Assembly: GCA_963693315.1 (NCBI GenBank)
Contig: OY856188.1
Coordinates: forward strand, 152,917,064-152,981,063
Direction of reading: 5' to 3'
From: Diogma glabrata
Taxonomy: Eukaryota; Arthropoda; Insecta; Diptera; Cylindrotomidae
Length of the DNA: 64,000 nt
Both the position numbers and the translations under genes were made by a program. The notes below the pieces were generated by a model that did not search any database, was not told the DNA's origin, and was given only the letters and a program-made list of their open reading frames with translations. Within the stretch, counting starts at the first letter, position 1. Every line of letters starts with the position of its first letter. Below are positions 31,683 to 42,315 of the stretch, in pieces.

Positions 31683-32640
31683 TAATGGTTGCGTTTTTAT
31701 TCGACATTAATGCCTTATGCACTTCAGTATTCTCCGGAATACCACGTATTATATATGATTTTATAGCGTCATTCGAAAATCCACATTGCCGACCCATTGC
31801 TAACATTTCATAAAAATAAAATGTATACGATTCATTCGGTTTCTTTTTACGATCTGACATAATAAAATGTGAATCTGATTCGTCTATAAAACACGGAAAC
31901 GCTTTTATCAATTCACTTGAAAAATCATACCAATTCGTTGCACTCGATGTTATTGAAAACTTTTTTGCAGCTCCGATTAATTTCGACTTAGCAAAATAAA
32001 ATGTTTGTGCATTATTCCAATTGAGAACTAAGGCAACTTTTTCGACTTCATTTGCAAATGCGACTGGAGAATGAGCAACGTTTTCTCCACTAAATTCGGA
32101 AATCGTTTTATCGACTTCAGGTAAATAAGTTGTTTTTACTTCCTGACGAAATTTGTCATTGTAGTTATACCGGTTCGGATTACAATTTTTATCGACCTTT
32201 GGCGTTTGTTTTCCTGGTTCGTTTTGATTGATAGTTTCCAGTACAGGACTTATAATTAACGATGGATTTTTATCACGAACTTGAGGACTTTCGGGCGGCA
32301 AATTTAAATTCCCCAAATTTACCATTGAACGGTTGTTCAAATAATTGACGGCTGAACCTGGATGAAACGGATGACAAAATCCTGTGTGGACATTCGGTTG
32401 GTTTGAATTAATCGGTACATTCGGTATCATATTTATATTTGGCGGTATCGGTGGATATGGCGTAATCGGCTTATTCGGCATCAAATTTGTATATGACAAA
32501 ATCGGTGGATGTGACGTAATCGGGTAATTCGGCATCATACCCATATTTGACGGCACTGGTGGATATGACGTAATCGGCTTATTCGGAATCACATTTGTGT
32601 TTGACGAAATCGGTGGATGAGACGAATGTGTTACATTTTG
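31633..32640 (-). pseudogene. Element A Gag (capsid) with proline-rich repeats
   Basis: The first formal ATG is at 32592, but the same frame is open to about 32640, where the element is cut. Residues 1-70 form a repeat of about 20 residues (MxPNxPITSYPP theme), visible as a 60-bp tandem repeat at 32410-32640. The later part resembles a Ty3/Gypsy capsid (KPNESYTFYFYEML, GIPENTEVH). A frame break at about 31660 separates it from the knuckles. The gene is incomplete at the N-terminus. Confidence 0.7.
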
Positions 32641-34095
32641 GTCCAGAAACTGTCACGTGACCATATTATTTTAAATTTATGATAACGTACATTATTTTAA
32701 TAAATAAATATTTAATCAAAAATAATTTGTTTTGAATTTAGTTTTATTTTGTTTTAATGGATATTATAAATTATTATAATGGATAACGAAAAAAATAAAT
32801 TTACTTTAGAAGATGAGGAGAAAATAATATATGATATATGAAATCTATAAAATAAAATACACAGTTTCAAATAATTCAAATAAAATACACAGTTTCTTGA
32901 ATTACAATATTTTTTTTATATTAGTATAATTTTTTTAATTTTAATTGGGTTAAATATATATGGATTGGGTTAAATATACATAATACATATTTTAATTTTG
33001 GCATATATAATATAAAACGACAGCTGGCATCTTAAAATTCGGTTTCTGTTTCTGTTTTATTATTCACCATCGTCAACCAAATTAGAAACAGAAACAGAAA
33101 CTAAAAATTTTCAGTTTCTGTTTCTGTTGTATGTGAATGCACGGCTTTAGATGTAAGTAACCTTAAGTAACCGGCATCTAAATTAATGTTTCGATGAGTT
33201 CATTCACGTTATCGAAGATTTAGTAACTAGGAATATATGCTGTAATAAACCGAGTTCAAAGACAGGAATTGTTCAGCAACTGTATAGTAGAATTTTTTGC
33301 CAGCGAACACGAAATTTGTTTGTTATGCGCATATTGTTTGCACATTCAGTGTCTCGATTAAAATATTAAAAAAAACTGTTGGGGTCCCATTGAAATGGAC
33401 AAAAAAAACGCATAAAATTAATAAATTACTATTGAAATTCAACCAATTATAATAGAAAACCAAAAACTAGTAAAAATATTAATGATTTTGTAGGCAATGT
33501 AACGAAATTTTGATAATTAAAAATAATTATAATAAAAATAACGACGCCTATGGAAACAAATATCACAACAAACAAATGGTACGAACTAGAAGAAGAATTT
33601 TTACTAATATAATTGTTTTGAAAACAAATTTATCCCGAAATAAATAATACGTCTCTGTTTTACTTTTTGTCTCATCTTTTATCTCTTGCTGCGTCCTATC
33701 TGTCAAAAATTCGCAGGCAAAAAAATTCTACTTTACTTTATTTTTATACCATCTAGCTAGAAGATTTGTTCTGTTAAATTGTATATGATGAAAAAATTGA
33801 TGTTTATTTTTACTTAAATTATTCGAAGCACAATCTTATTCACGTTCTTCTAATTTACTGGTCATAAATACTTCCAATAGCTTTATCGTTTTTATCCCGA
33901 TATACAAGTCAAGCATCTATTGTACTTGTTGTATGTGAGTTATAAATTCCAACGGTATCTAATTTTTTCTTCTCGTGGTAATGGCATCTGACACTGAAAT
34001 AAAAAGGTTGTATTCCATAAGGATGAGTTATAAATAATTAAGAGATAATTACTCAAAATTGTATTTTGGTTCGGAGTGCGGCGAAATCTTCGTAT
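32641..34095. other. Non-coding AT-rich stretch
   Basis: No gene. A short inverted and direct repeat of GTTTCTGTTTCTG/CAGAAACAGAAAC lies at 33040-33130 and may be a small MITE. A duplicated AAATACACAGTTTC occurs near 32855-32895. Otherwise nothing recognised. Confidence 0.45.
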
Positions 34096-34444
34096 AATAA
34101 CGTGTATTTTACTTGCTTGCAAACTGCCTTTTTGATTTCACACAGTATTTAAAAAAAACCACAAACCAAATATCCAACAAAAGACAAATAAAATGTTATT
34201 TTTATCAATAATTTATTAAATAATTGAAAAACGTTTTTCATTTTCAAAATAAATTCTTTAACTAGTTTCAGTCTAAACCATCTTCAGAAAGAATTTTTTG
34301 CTACGAGTAGTAGCAAGTAGTACATTTTATTTGTCTTTTGTTGAATATTTGGCGAATGTGGTTTCTTTTTAAATACTGTGTGAAATCATTTTTGATTTCA
34401 CACAGTACTCGTAGCAAAAAATTCTTTCTGAAGATGGTTTAGAC

Positions 34445-35761
34445 CAGTGATCGCAAATACGTGACACGCGTGCCAGACTGGGCACGTTTGAAAATTTGTC
34501 TGGCACGGCAAACATTCTGAAATTGTGTCCAAAATTGTCCTTAAATTCGTGTTTTAGAAATCATAATAAAGAAAAGATTTTTTCAGATATTTTGTAATAA
34601 CTTAAATATTACTGTTAGTCCAGTAAAAGACGGTAAAAATAGTAGGTGAACCTCCGAATTCTTTGAATCAGCATCGATTTGTCTGAACATTTTAAATTAC
34701 GCTCAACACACCCTCCATTTCAAAATCTACATTACGTGCTTTTATTTTTAGGGGCAAAAACTACGCTTTATTGTCAAAACTTATTAAGATACAAATTAAA
34801 TCTTAACAGATCGAAATAACGATCACAACCACATATCTCAAACCTTAAAAACCACCCACTATTATGATTACATTAAAAAAAAGTACAACGGGCGACAAAT
34901 TTATTTCCTTTTTTTAATTTAACTATATTAAATTTAAATGTTTTTTCATTAATATTTAGCACATCGAATCCTCATGAGATCCTCCTTTTCTTGATCTAAA
35001 ATCGGAACACTATCATGAAATTTTGACGGAGCAGCCACTACAAGTTGCGTTGCAAAAAAGTCCAACTTTTCGACAGATACATAATGCACATCCTTTTTTG
35101 CAATTACCGAAAATCATTTTTAAAAGGTTTTCCGCAGGAATATTTTTCAATCAGGATGGGCTGCAAAGATAATTCTTATGTATTCTTATGAGGTCAACTT
35201 TTGTAAACGACGGTTTATTTCTACCACCTTCATACTTTGTTCATAATAAGTATCCAATACAACAGTAATACTAATACCGAAATTTCTTCTCAAATAATAG
35301 ATGTATTCCCGGAAAAAACTGCTGCAAATGTGCCATTTAAATTTATACAAAAGCATATGTCAAAAACGGTTTATGAAATACGTGAAAATATTTCTAAACA
35401 GTTAAAATTTGATCTTCATGCGGTTGAAGTGCTTGCATTGGCAGTTGATTAGAGTACAGATATTAACTCCGATGCCAGACTGACAATTTCTTTGAGTTGC
35501 GCTACAGATGGGAAATACGACAAACTCCTAAAACTAGAAACTTTGCAGGAAAGAATTTTTATTTACACATTTTACGTTCGTGAATTTGTCTCCCTCGACG
35601 CTAACGCTTCTCGTGAACAAAAATGACACTCACGAAAAAGCAACGTTTTCATCTCTTGTAGCAAAATGTACTATTTCATAATTGGATTGGCACGCGAAAA
35701 TAGGGATTATTAGAATAAAAAATTGTTTCGGCACGCCAATAAAATTCAGTTGCGAACCCTG
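34445..35761 (+). mobile_element. hAT element with perfect 8-bp target duplication
   Basis: The ends are CAGTGATCGCAA and its imperfect inverted partner TTGCGAACCCTG, typical of hAT elements. GTTTAGAC occurs directly outside both ends (34437-34444 and 35762-35769), a perfect 8-bp duplication as expected for hAT. The 1.3 kb interior holds only a decayed transposase fragment, so the element is non-autonomous. Confidence 0.85.
35237..35640 (+). pseudogene. hAT transposase fragment
   Basis: A 71-codon frame (35237-35452) with an AANVPFKFIQKHMSKTV segment and the ending VLALAVD. After one stop the same frame continues STDINSDARL, which fits the conserved L-x-D-x-S-T-D region around the first catalytic Asp of hAT transposases of the ZBED5/GTF2IRD2-like group. 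N- and C-terminal parts are missing. Identification rests on this short motif and on the hAT ends around it. Confidence 0.6.
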
Positions 35762-35823
35762 GTTTAGACTGAAACTAGTTAAAGAATTTATTTAGTTTTG
35801 TGCAAGTAAAATACACGTTATTA

Positions 35824-36240
35824 GATAATTATTGCATCTCAGTGTAATTGATAATAATACTAAAACATAACATTCAACTAATATTTAAATAATTAATAAC
35901 CAATTAAATAATATTAAAACAATTTGCATTAAAATTTTTTGCATTTTTTACCCCCAAAATTAGTAGAAAAAAATGAGACGCCATTACACAAAAAAAACAA
36001 CAAAAAAACACCGAGTACAAAAAATAGCATGGTGTAGAAAGTTTTACTGAATTTTTTTTTTGTGATTTTTGTTTGTTTATCATATTTGGTTTGGGATGTT
36101 TTTTTGTATGACAGGTATGAATATTATGAAAATACTATTTTGTGAATAAAAAATCAACCAATCACAATCAATCTGGGTTATTATTTCTAATGAAAAAATA
36201 GAACAGAATCCAAGTGATCTTTTTAACTCGTAATTGCAGT
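35824..36240. other. Non-coding AT-rich stretch
   Basis: A- and T-rich runs, no supported ORF, no repeat recognised. It ends at the LTR of element C. Confidence 0.45.
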
Positions 36241-36382
36241 TGTATTATCTTTCACTTGTTATAAGTTTAGATTTAATATAAAACACTTTATTTATTATTT
36301 TAGCGTTTATTTAATAGTACTAACAACAAGTCGATGTGCGTCCATTACATTTTATATGTTGACAGCTTGTGCCCTATGAACA
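36241..36382 (-). repeat. Element C 3' LTR
   Basis: On the minus strand it reads TGTTCATAGGGCACAAGCTG ... GATAATACA. It differs from the 5' copy at about five positions and contains AATAAA-type signals (AATAAATAAAG) near 36285. Confidence 0.85.
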
Positions 36383-36740
36383 ATGAAAGTTTTTGGTTGT
36401 TTCTCCACTTACTATATTACCGTTTAGATTCTGATTGTTTAACGATTGATTTTTATTTACATTTGCTTCAACTCTAGTGTTTTTATCAAGAGTTTTGGTT
36501 TTGTTAGTGATATTATCACCAGCTTTTTCTTCTTCGCTATTTTCAAATACAAAGAAATTATTGTTATTATTCCATTTTCGTTATTATTAATACTATTAAA
36601 CGTTTCATTTACGTTATTATTAATTATGTTAAGACTTTCATTTTCGTTATTATTAGTTTTAGTATTATTTTTGAATTTATATGTGTCAATTAAAATTTCA
36701 TTATAATCTTCTTTGGCATTATACTTTAACAAAGTCTTTT
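36383..36740 (-). pseudogene. Element C pol tail, Asn-rich
   Basis: Past the stop at 36741, another frame continues the protein (YFKKTLLKYNAKEDY) with long Asn runs (NNNENES, NINNNVNETF). The frame shifts again near 36560. I read it as the low-complexity end of Pol or a 3' extension, with no recognisable domain. Confidence 0.4.
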
Positions 36741-38294
36741 TTAAAATATTCTATTTCTTCGGAATACATGTCCTTCTTCATCTTTAACGAGAAACGAATT
36801 ATCGTTATAATATTCCCAAACTATTGCTGGAATCCACATTCTGTCTTTTTTCAGCAGAATATTCTCATTAACTTTTAGCATTGGTAACGGTTTTGAACCT
36901 CGATTGTAGTACTTTATCTGTTCATCTTGTCTATATTTTAGTTTGTTCCTAATAATATTGTGATTAATTTGTTGTGGTTTTAACTTCTCTATAGTACAGG
37001 GAAGTTTTGTTTTCAATTTTCGAGACATTATTAACTCTGCTGGAGAATAATTAATAAATTTCAATGGAGTATTTCTGTATTCTAATAGACCTAGTTTGAT
37101 GTCTTCTATTGTTTGACATTTTTTTACTATACCTTTTGCTATATTTACGCCTTTATCCGCAAGTCGATTACTTTGAGGATACCTGGGACTTGACGTTATG
37201 TGTTTAAACCCATATTCTTCGCTGAACTGCTTAAATTTATAATGATTGAATGGATTATTGTCAGTTACTAGTATTTCTGGTATAGCCATGCGAGAAAATA
37301 CATCTTTTAATACTAATATTGCTGTATCTGCAGTTTTTTCATCTATTAATATCAATTCAATCCAGTTTGAATAGGAATCAATTATTACTAGGTAGTAATT
37401 GTTTTCTATTTCCATTATATCAGCCGCTATTCTTTCCCAAGGACGTTCAGTTATTGGATATGGTTGCAATGGCTCTTTACAGTTTGCTTTTCCATACTTC
37501 TGACAGCTGTAACACGAGTTAATATAATTGGTAATATCTCTTACCATATTCGGCCAATAAACATTTTGTCTTGCTTTTACAATTGTTTTGTCTATACCTA
37601 TATGACCAGTGTGCAACTGTTTAAGTATGTCATCCTTCATTGAGGGAGGTATTATTAACCTGTCATTTAAAAACAGTAATTTATTAGATATAAATATACC
37701 ATCTTTCAATTTATAATAATGTTTAAGCTCTTCCTTTAGATTAGATGGCCATTTATTTGCTTCTTTGTACTCTATAACCTTTGATAGTGCTTTGTCTTGT
37801 ACAAATGCTTTTTCATACTCTTTTCTCTTGGCATCAGAGATCCATATATTTTGTGACAGAGCATGAACTAAATATAACATTTCCGGATCATCCTCTACGT
37901 TATCCTTTATATACGAGCGAGAAAGAGCATCCGCAATGTACATTTCCTTTCCAGGGATGTACTCTTCCTCGTATTCGTATTTTAATAATCTGAGTATCAT
38001 GCGTTGTAATCTACTAGTTACTTTATTCACATCTTTTTTGACTATAGAAACTAATGGTTTATGATCTGAATGAACTTTAAATTTTCTTCCATGTATAAAT
38101 TGGTGAAATTTATCTACTGAATATACAACTGCTAATAGTTCTTTTTCGATCTGGGCGTATTTCTGTTCAGTGCTTGTTAATGCTCTAGAGGCGTACGCTA
38201 TAGGTCGTCCATCTTGCAACAAGCAGCTACCAATTCCATCTTTAGATGCATCGGTTTGTATTATTATTGGCTTATTACTGTCAAAAAATGCCAA
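36741..38294 (-). CDS. Element C RNase H and integrase
   Basis: A 517-codon open frame. RNase H: IQTDASKDGIG (catalytic Asp), KELLAVVYSV (catalytic Glu) and HSDHKPLV. Integrase: zinc domain HTGHIGIDKT ... CYSCQKYGK, then AADIMEI (first Asp), LVTDNNPF (second Asp) and SPRYPQSNRLADKG, where Ala stands in the position of the usual catalytic Glu (normally N-G-x-A/V-E). If so, the integrase active site is damaged. The frame is separate from RT upstream because of a break near 38300-38370. Confidence 0.82.
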   Translation of the reverse strand: MAFFDSNKPIIIQTDASKDGIGSCLLQDGRPIAYASRALTSTEQKYAQIEKELLAVVYSVDKFHQFIHGRKFKVHSDHKPLVSIVKKDVNKVTSRLQRMILRLLKYEYEEEYIPGKEMYIADALSRSYIKDNVEDDPEMLYLVHALSQNIWISDAKRKEYEKAFVQDKALSKVIEYKEANKWPSNLKEELKHYYKLKDGIFISNKLLFLNDRLIIPPSMKDDILKQLHTGHIGIDKTIVKARQNVYWPNMVRDITNYINSCYSCQKYGKANCKEPLQPYPITERPWERIAADIMEIENNYYLVIIDSYSNWIELILIDEKTADTAILVLKDVFSRMAIPEILVTDNNPFNHYKFKQFSEEYGFKHITSSPRYPQSNRLADKGVNIAKGIVKKCQTIEDIKLGLLEYRNTPLKFINYSPAELIMSRKLKTKLPCTIEKLKPQQINHNIIRNKLKYRQDEQIKYYNRGSKPLPMLKVNENILLKKDRMWIPAIVWEYYNDNSFLVKDEEGHVFRRNRIF

Positions 38295-38365
38295 TATGGG
38301 TTCAGAACCTATTTCTTTCTTGAGCTCTGTTAATTCTTTTTCATGCGTTTCCGTCCAGTTATATG

Positions 38366-39409
38366 TTACATTATTATGGTTAGTTCCCTTAGGTTTGCAG
38401 TATTTTGTGACATATTATTCATAAATTTGGAGAGAAATTTAAATATACCTAATATACGCAAAAGTTCATTTTTGTCTTTCGGCGTTTCTATTTCTTTTAT
38501 TGCTCTTATATGCTTTGCATTAGGTTTAATTCCATCTTTAGAGATTACCATTCCCATAAATTCTACCGATTCTTTTTTATACTGTAGTTTTGTGGAATTA
38601 AATCTAACGTTATATTTTATTGCTGTTTTCATAACTTCGTCCATTGCTAAGTCATGTTCTATTTCATCTTTTCCCGAAATGATTAAATCATCAAAGTAGA
38701 CATCTACGTTTACAATGCCACCAAAGATTTGAACCATTTTATTTTGAAAGACTTCCGGTGCTACTGAAATACCAAACGACATTCTAAGAAATTTATACCT
38801 TCCAAACGGGGTGTTAAAACAACATAAATTGGAACTCTCATCATCCAGCTTTATTTGCCAGAATCCTTCTTTCAAATCTATAACCGAAAATACCGTCTTG
38901 TTATTCAACCGCGACGTAATGTCATCAGTTGTTGGAATATTGTATAATTCTCTTTGTATTTGAGTATTTAAATGTTTTGGATCTATGCAAATGCGTAAAC
39001 TACCATCTGGTTTTTCTACTATTAATAATGAATTCACAAATTCTGTAGGATAATCTACTTTTGAAATTACTTGATGAGATTCTAATTCACATAACTTATT
39101 TTTAAGTTTATCATGCAATCCATATGGTACTCTACGATTTGCATTTACATATCCGATATAATTATTTTTTAATTTAATTTTATATTCTCCTGGAATTTCT
39201 CCCAGTCCACTAAACTGTTTTTTATTTATTTCTATAAATTCATTTAAATTTTTACAGATTATTGTAGGCTCTCTAGTCAGCCTGAGTTTATTAATTTTTT
39301 TAATTAATTCTAAATCTAAACAAGCCTGACCTGATAAAAACGGTTCTACTCTCTTTCTTACGACTGCAAATTCTATTACTTTATAAATATTATTTATTGT
39401 AATAGGCAA
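38366..39409 (-). CDS. Element C reverse transcriptase
   Basis: A 347-codon frame with LRICIDPKHLN, FSVIDLKEGFWQI (catalytic Asp), RMSFGISVAPEVFQ and VDVYFDDLIISG (YxDD near 38690), plus the LGIFKFLSKFM thumb segment. The order is that of Ty3/Gypsy RT, nearest in style to the Mag clade. It is open, but split from the protease upstream and from RNase H downstream by frame breaks. Confidence 0.82.
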   Translation of the reverse strand: MPITINNIYKVIEFAVVRKRVEPFLSGQACLDLELIKKINKLRLTREPTIICKNLNEFIEINKKQFSGLGEIPGEYKIKLKNNYIGYVNANRRVPYGLHDKLKNKLCELESHQVISKVDYPTEFVNSLLIVEKPDGSLRICIDPKHLNTQIQRELYNIPTTDDITSRLNNKTVFSVIDLKEGFWQIKLDDESSNLCCFNTPFGRYKFLRMSFGISVAPEVFQNKMVQIFGGIVNVDVYFDDLIISGKDEIEHDLAMDEVMKTAIKYNVRFNSTKLQYKKESVEFMGMVISKDGIKPNAKHIRAIKEIETPKDKNELLRILGIFKFLSKFMNNMSQNTANLRELTIIM

Positions 39410-39788
39410 GTAACAAACTCCTATTGGTTTTTTATGAAATTACCGTAACATTTTAGTTTAAGGTTAAATTTTTCTATTTTAATGTTTTTATCTAATAATT
39501 CATAAGGAATTACACAAATATCTGCACCTGTATCTAATTTAAAATTTATAACTTTATTATTAATTTGAATTTTTCATACCATATTGTGTTGACAGTTGTA
39601 ATTCCTTGATCCACTTTCCCAATAGATCCAACATTAAATTTTATATCATCTTCCGTTTTCTTTATTTCACGTACACAATGATGCTGATTCTTTCGTTGTT
39701 GATTTTGTATGTTTTCCTTACAAAACTTGGCGAAATGATTTTTCTTATTGCATACCGTGCATGTAATTCCAAATGCAGGGCATTTCAT
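39410..39788 (-). pseudogene. Element C zinc knuckle and protease
   Basis: The open part 39788-39546 starts with a knuckle (CTVCNKKNHFAKFC). The protease follows across a frame break near 39570, with LDTGADICVIP read in another frame at about 39500-39535. The catalytic D-T-G is intact in that piece. Confidence 0.65.
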
Positions 39789-40374
39789 TCTTTGATGCTG
39801 ACTTCTACATCTTTGACATTGTATAGAATTTGTCGAATAGTTATTATTGTAAATATTGTAACCAACTTTTGGTTTTTATTTACACTATTTACTGATGAAA
39901 CTGTACTTTCATTTTCTAATATTTTGTTGTAATTTTTTCCTTCTTCGACAACTCTGCAAAATTCCATCATCTGCTCCAGTGACATATTTGGTTCTCGTAA
40001 AAATTTATCTCGACAGCTTTTGTCTATTACCGAGACAACTAACCTATCTTTTATCACACGATTTTCGTACGAAATTTTGCACTCACACGCAAATTCACAT
40101 AATTTCGCTTGTGTGCGAAGCTCACTATAATAATTTTCAATCGATTGACCCGTTTTTTGGAAAATCTTATTAATCTTGAATGTTTCCATTGTCGTATTTT
40201 TAATCGGTGTGCAGTGTTTATCAAATTCCAGTACAATCTTTTCTAGAGAGATATCCGGATCATCTTTGTTTGACAAGGGGTTGTAAATAGCAATGCCTTC
40301 ATCACCTATGCTATTTAAAAATATGGCAATTTTAACACGCTCCGATTCTTTTTCACGAAGAGGAGCAATTAATA
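39785..40374 (-). pseudogene. Element C Gag, C-terminal part
   Basis: Read from the edge of the inserted DNA element (40374) it gives ESERVKIAIFLNSIGDEG, then the frame 40276-39785 with TGQSIENYYSELRTQAKLCEF and DKFLREPNMSLEQMMEFCR. These are typical of the Mag-type capsid. The N-terminal part lies beyond the insertion at 42036-42132. The end overlaps the knuckle ORF in another frame. Confidence 0.72.
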
Positions 40375-41083
40375 CTAGTTTCCCACCGTAGCAATTTGCT
40401 TGCTAGTATAGTTTAATAAAGTATAATAGCAACGGTGTGAAAGCAAACTATCACAACAATTATTTTAAATTTGCTATTTTCATTTGCTAGCTAGTAAATA
40501 TAATACTTATCAAATAAGGTATAATATCGACGGTGTGAAACGTAATTATTATTTTATAGGTGAAATGTCATTTTATGAAATTTTTAAACATTGTGTTTTC
40601 ATGCGATTTTTAGCTTGTAATACTAAGTTTACACCAGGATCTAATAGGTACATTCTATACTTATTAGGTCGACTATGGTCGATGTAAACAGTTATCAAAA
40701 AAGTACGTACCAAATATTTGGTAGGATGATTTGCTACGTATCAAATTAGGTACGTAGCAAATAGGTATTATTTATACGGTGTGAACACTAAAATTAGGTA
40801 TGATGTGTATTATGTTTGTATTTATGTATGTATTTATGTTTGATGTGATTTTTTTGCTGAAATTAAAAGTAAAATAAATTTTAGCATTAATATAATAAAT
40901 GTTTTCAGTTTTTTATAAAAAATATATATGGAAATTATTTTTTCCTAACCAAAAAATTAACAATGAAAAGGACGCGCTAAAATTAATATGTCATACCTAA
41001 TTAATAAGAGTTTACATCACCGTATCAAATTTAAAAAGTATGATGGTGAAAATGGCTAGCAAATTTGATACGTTGCAAATTAG

Positions 41084-41416
41084 ATTCCATTGCGTAACAC
41101 CAGAGCAAATGTTATAGCCCATCCTTTTACGGTTCATATAAAAAGGTGCAGAACTGTTGCCTTTCAGCGTGATTTTTTCAACAGAGTCTCTCATCTCTGG
41201 AACGCCTTACCTTCATGGGTTTTTCCTGATAGCTTTAATCCTCAAAGTTTTAAAGTTAACGTCCATAAATTTCTAAAAGAAACTTAATTTATTCAAACTT
41301 AACCACACTTCCTAGTTGGCATGGTATCTTCGGATATTCAGAGACGTTAATTAATAATTTATTATGATTAACACTAAACATGCCTAACTTATAATAAAAA
41401 AAAAAAAAAAAAAAAA
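41084..41416 (+). mobile_element. 5'-truncated LINE copy (C-terminal 62 codons and tail)
   Basis: Nearly identical to 48368-48690, the 3' end of the LINE at 46468-48694. It encodes only the last codons (RDFFNRVSHLWNALPS ... FKVNVHKFLKET), then the 3' UTR and an A-run ending at 41416. One clear difference, GCC instead of GTC, lies near 41203. Confidence 0.85.
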
Positions 41417-41516
41417 GATACTGGTGTAAACTTAGTATTAGATTCATTTCTGATATTTAATAAATTAAAGTGTATGTATTAATTGTTGATAAATTGTTTA
41501 AAATTGTTGAAAACTT

Positions 41517-41765
41517 ATATCTGTAGGTGGGAGGTAAACTACACCAAGTCCAATTTTTTCAAAATACGTTTTTTTATACTGTTAGAATCAGGATTTTGTT
41601 CTCTACCGAGAGGTTAATAGCACTGAGTCCTAACTAGTGTAGTTTTCGAGATAGAACAATTTTAAATGACACCAAGTCCATAGTCCATTTTCAAACAGTT
41701 TTTTGGCTTTCCTGTGAAATTTTAAAAATGTGACTTGGTGTAGTTTACTTCCCACCTACAGATAT
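41517..41765. repeat. MITE with 34-bp terminal repeats
   Basis: ATATCTGTAGGTGGGAGGTA at 41517 is mirrored by TACTTCCCACCTACAGATAT ending at 41765, with homology continuing inward through CTACACCAAGTC. 249 bp, no coding. Inserted in the DNA element at 40375-42035. Confidence 0.75.
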
Positions 41766-42035
41766 GTATTTTATGCTGTTCAAAAACAGTGGCAGGGCTG
41801 GTCTAAATCTAGTTTGATTTTCCCTGGTTTGTAAATTTCATTTTAAAAACTATAACGCTAGTATCAAATTAAAAATTGACAGTAAGGTATTTTGATATAT
41901 CAATTTTATTCTAGTGTCAAGTTAGGTTTGGTTTCCCACCGAAACATTATCTTAATATAATATGAACGGTGAGAAATCAAACTAATATCAAATATTTGCT
42001 ATACTACATAGTAAATTTCTGCGGTGGGAAACTAG

Positions 42036-42132
42036 TATAAATTGATATAGAATTTTTGTTTCCATATCTTCCATTCATGTGCCACATTGTTTTGAAAACA
42101 CATTTTTTTTATATCTATATTATTAGACGCCA
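42036..42132 (-). pseudogene. Element C Gag, N-terminal part
   Basis: The ATG at 42132 opens 32 codons (MASNNIDIKK, HEWKIWKQKFYINL) that run into the inserted DNA element. HEWKIWKQKF matches the start of Mag-type Gag proteins, and the frame continues in sense on the other side of the insertion. It lies 27 bp after the primer site. Confidence 0.6.
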
Positions 42133-42158
42133 TCCTGTTAATTTTTTATATCTTATTT

Positions 42159-42172
42159 TCCACCTGACCCCC
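42159..42172 (-). promoter_or_regulatory. Element C primer-binding site
   Basis: Directly after the 5' LTR the minus strand reads TGGGGGTCAGGTGG. The TGG start fits pairing with a tRNA CCA end. I did not identify the tRNA. Confidence 0.6.
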
Positions 42173-42315
42173 ATGTATTATCGTTCACTTGTTATCAGTT
42201 TATATTTAATATAAAACACTTTATTTATTATTTGAGCGTTTATTTAATAGTATTAACAACAAGTCGATGTGCGTCCATTACATTTTATATGTTGACAGCT
42301 TGTGCCCTATGAACA
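42173..42315 (-). repeat. Element C 5' LTR
   Basis: 143 bp, TGTTCATAG ... ATAATACA on the minus strand. Direct repeat of 36241-36382 with few changes. It is followed by the primer site. Confidence 0.85.

Larger units (their letters stand above)
18115..32640 (-). mobile_element. Gypsy element A, old, split by element B
   Basis: Read on the minus strand: Gag (from about 32640), zinc knuckles and protease (31682), RT (30802), RNase H and integrase N-part (to 28968), the foreign element B (28967-19078), integrase C-part (19077-18342), then a possible LTR start at 18304. If B and one copy of its target duplication are removed, the integrase frame continues across the join, which proves the nesting order. 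Several frame breaks and a stop make it inactive. No 5' LTR is visible beyond 32640. Confidence 0.85.
34096..35823. repeat. Foldback repeat interrupted by a hAT element
   Basis: The outer arms are TAATAACGTGTATTTTACTTGC at 34096 and its reverse complement ending at 35823. Inner arms pair 34248-34310 (GCTACGAGTAG side) with 34407-34444 plus 35770-35792. A further pair (TGATTTCACACAGTATTT at 34133, mirrored near 34370-34395) adds a nested hairpin. Without the hAT insertion the structure would be about 400 bp, so a MITE or foldback element. Confidence 0.7.
40375..42035. mobile_element. DNA element with CTAGTTTCCCACCG ends, TA target
   Basis: CTAGTTTCCCACCG at 40375 and its reverse complement near 42022-42035 form the termini; TA flanks both sides. 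It sits inside element C gag. The interior repeats ACGGTGTGAA at 40432, 40532 and 40779 and has no transposase. It hosts a LINE fragment (41084-41416) and a second MITE (41517-41765), so the original element was about 1.1 kb. Confidence 0.7.
36241..42315 (-). mobile_element. Gypsy element C (Mag-like) with 142-bp LTRs
   Basis: Two very short LTRs (36241-36382 and 42173-42315) with TG...CA ends on the minus strand flank, in order, a primer site (42172-42159), gag (from 42132), zinc knuckle, protease, RT, RNase H and integrase. Tiny LTRs and the RT sequence (RRVPYGLHDKLK, YFDDLIISG) fit the Mag clade. Gag is split by a 1.66 kb DNA element at 40375-42035, and several frames are broken. No matching target duplication was seen outside the LTRs. 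Confidence 0.85.
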
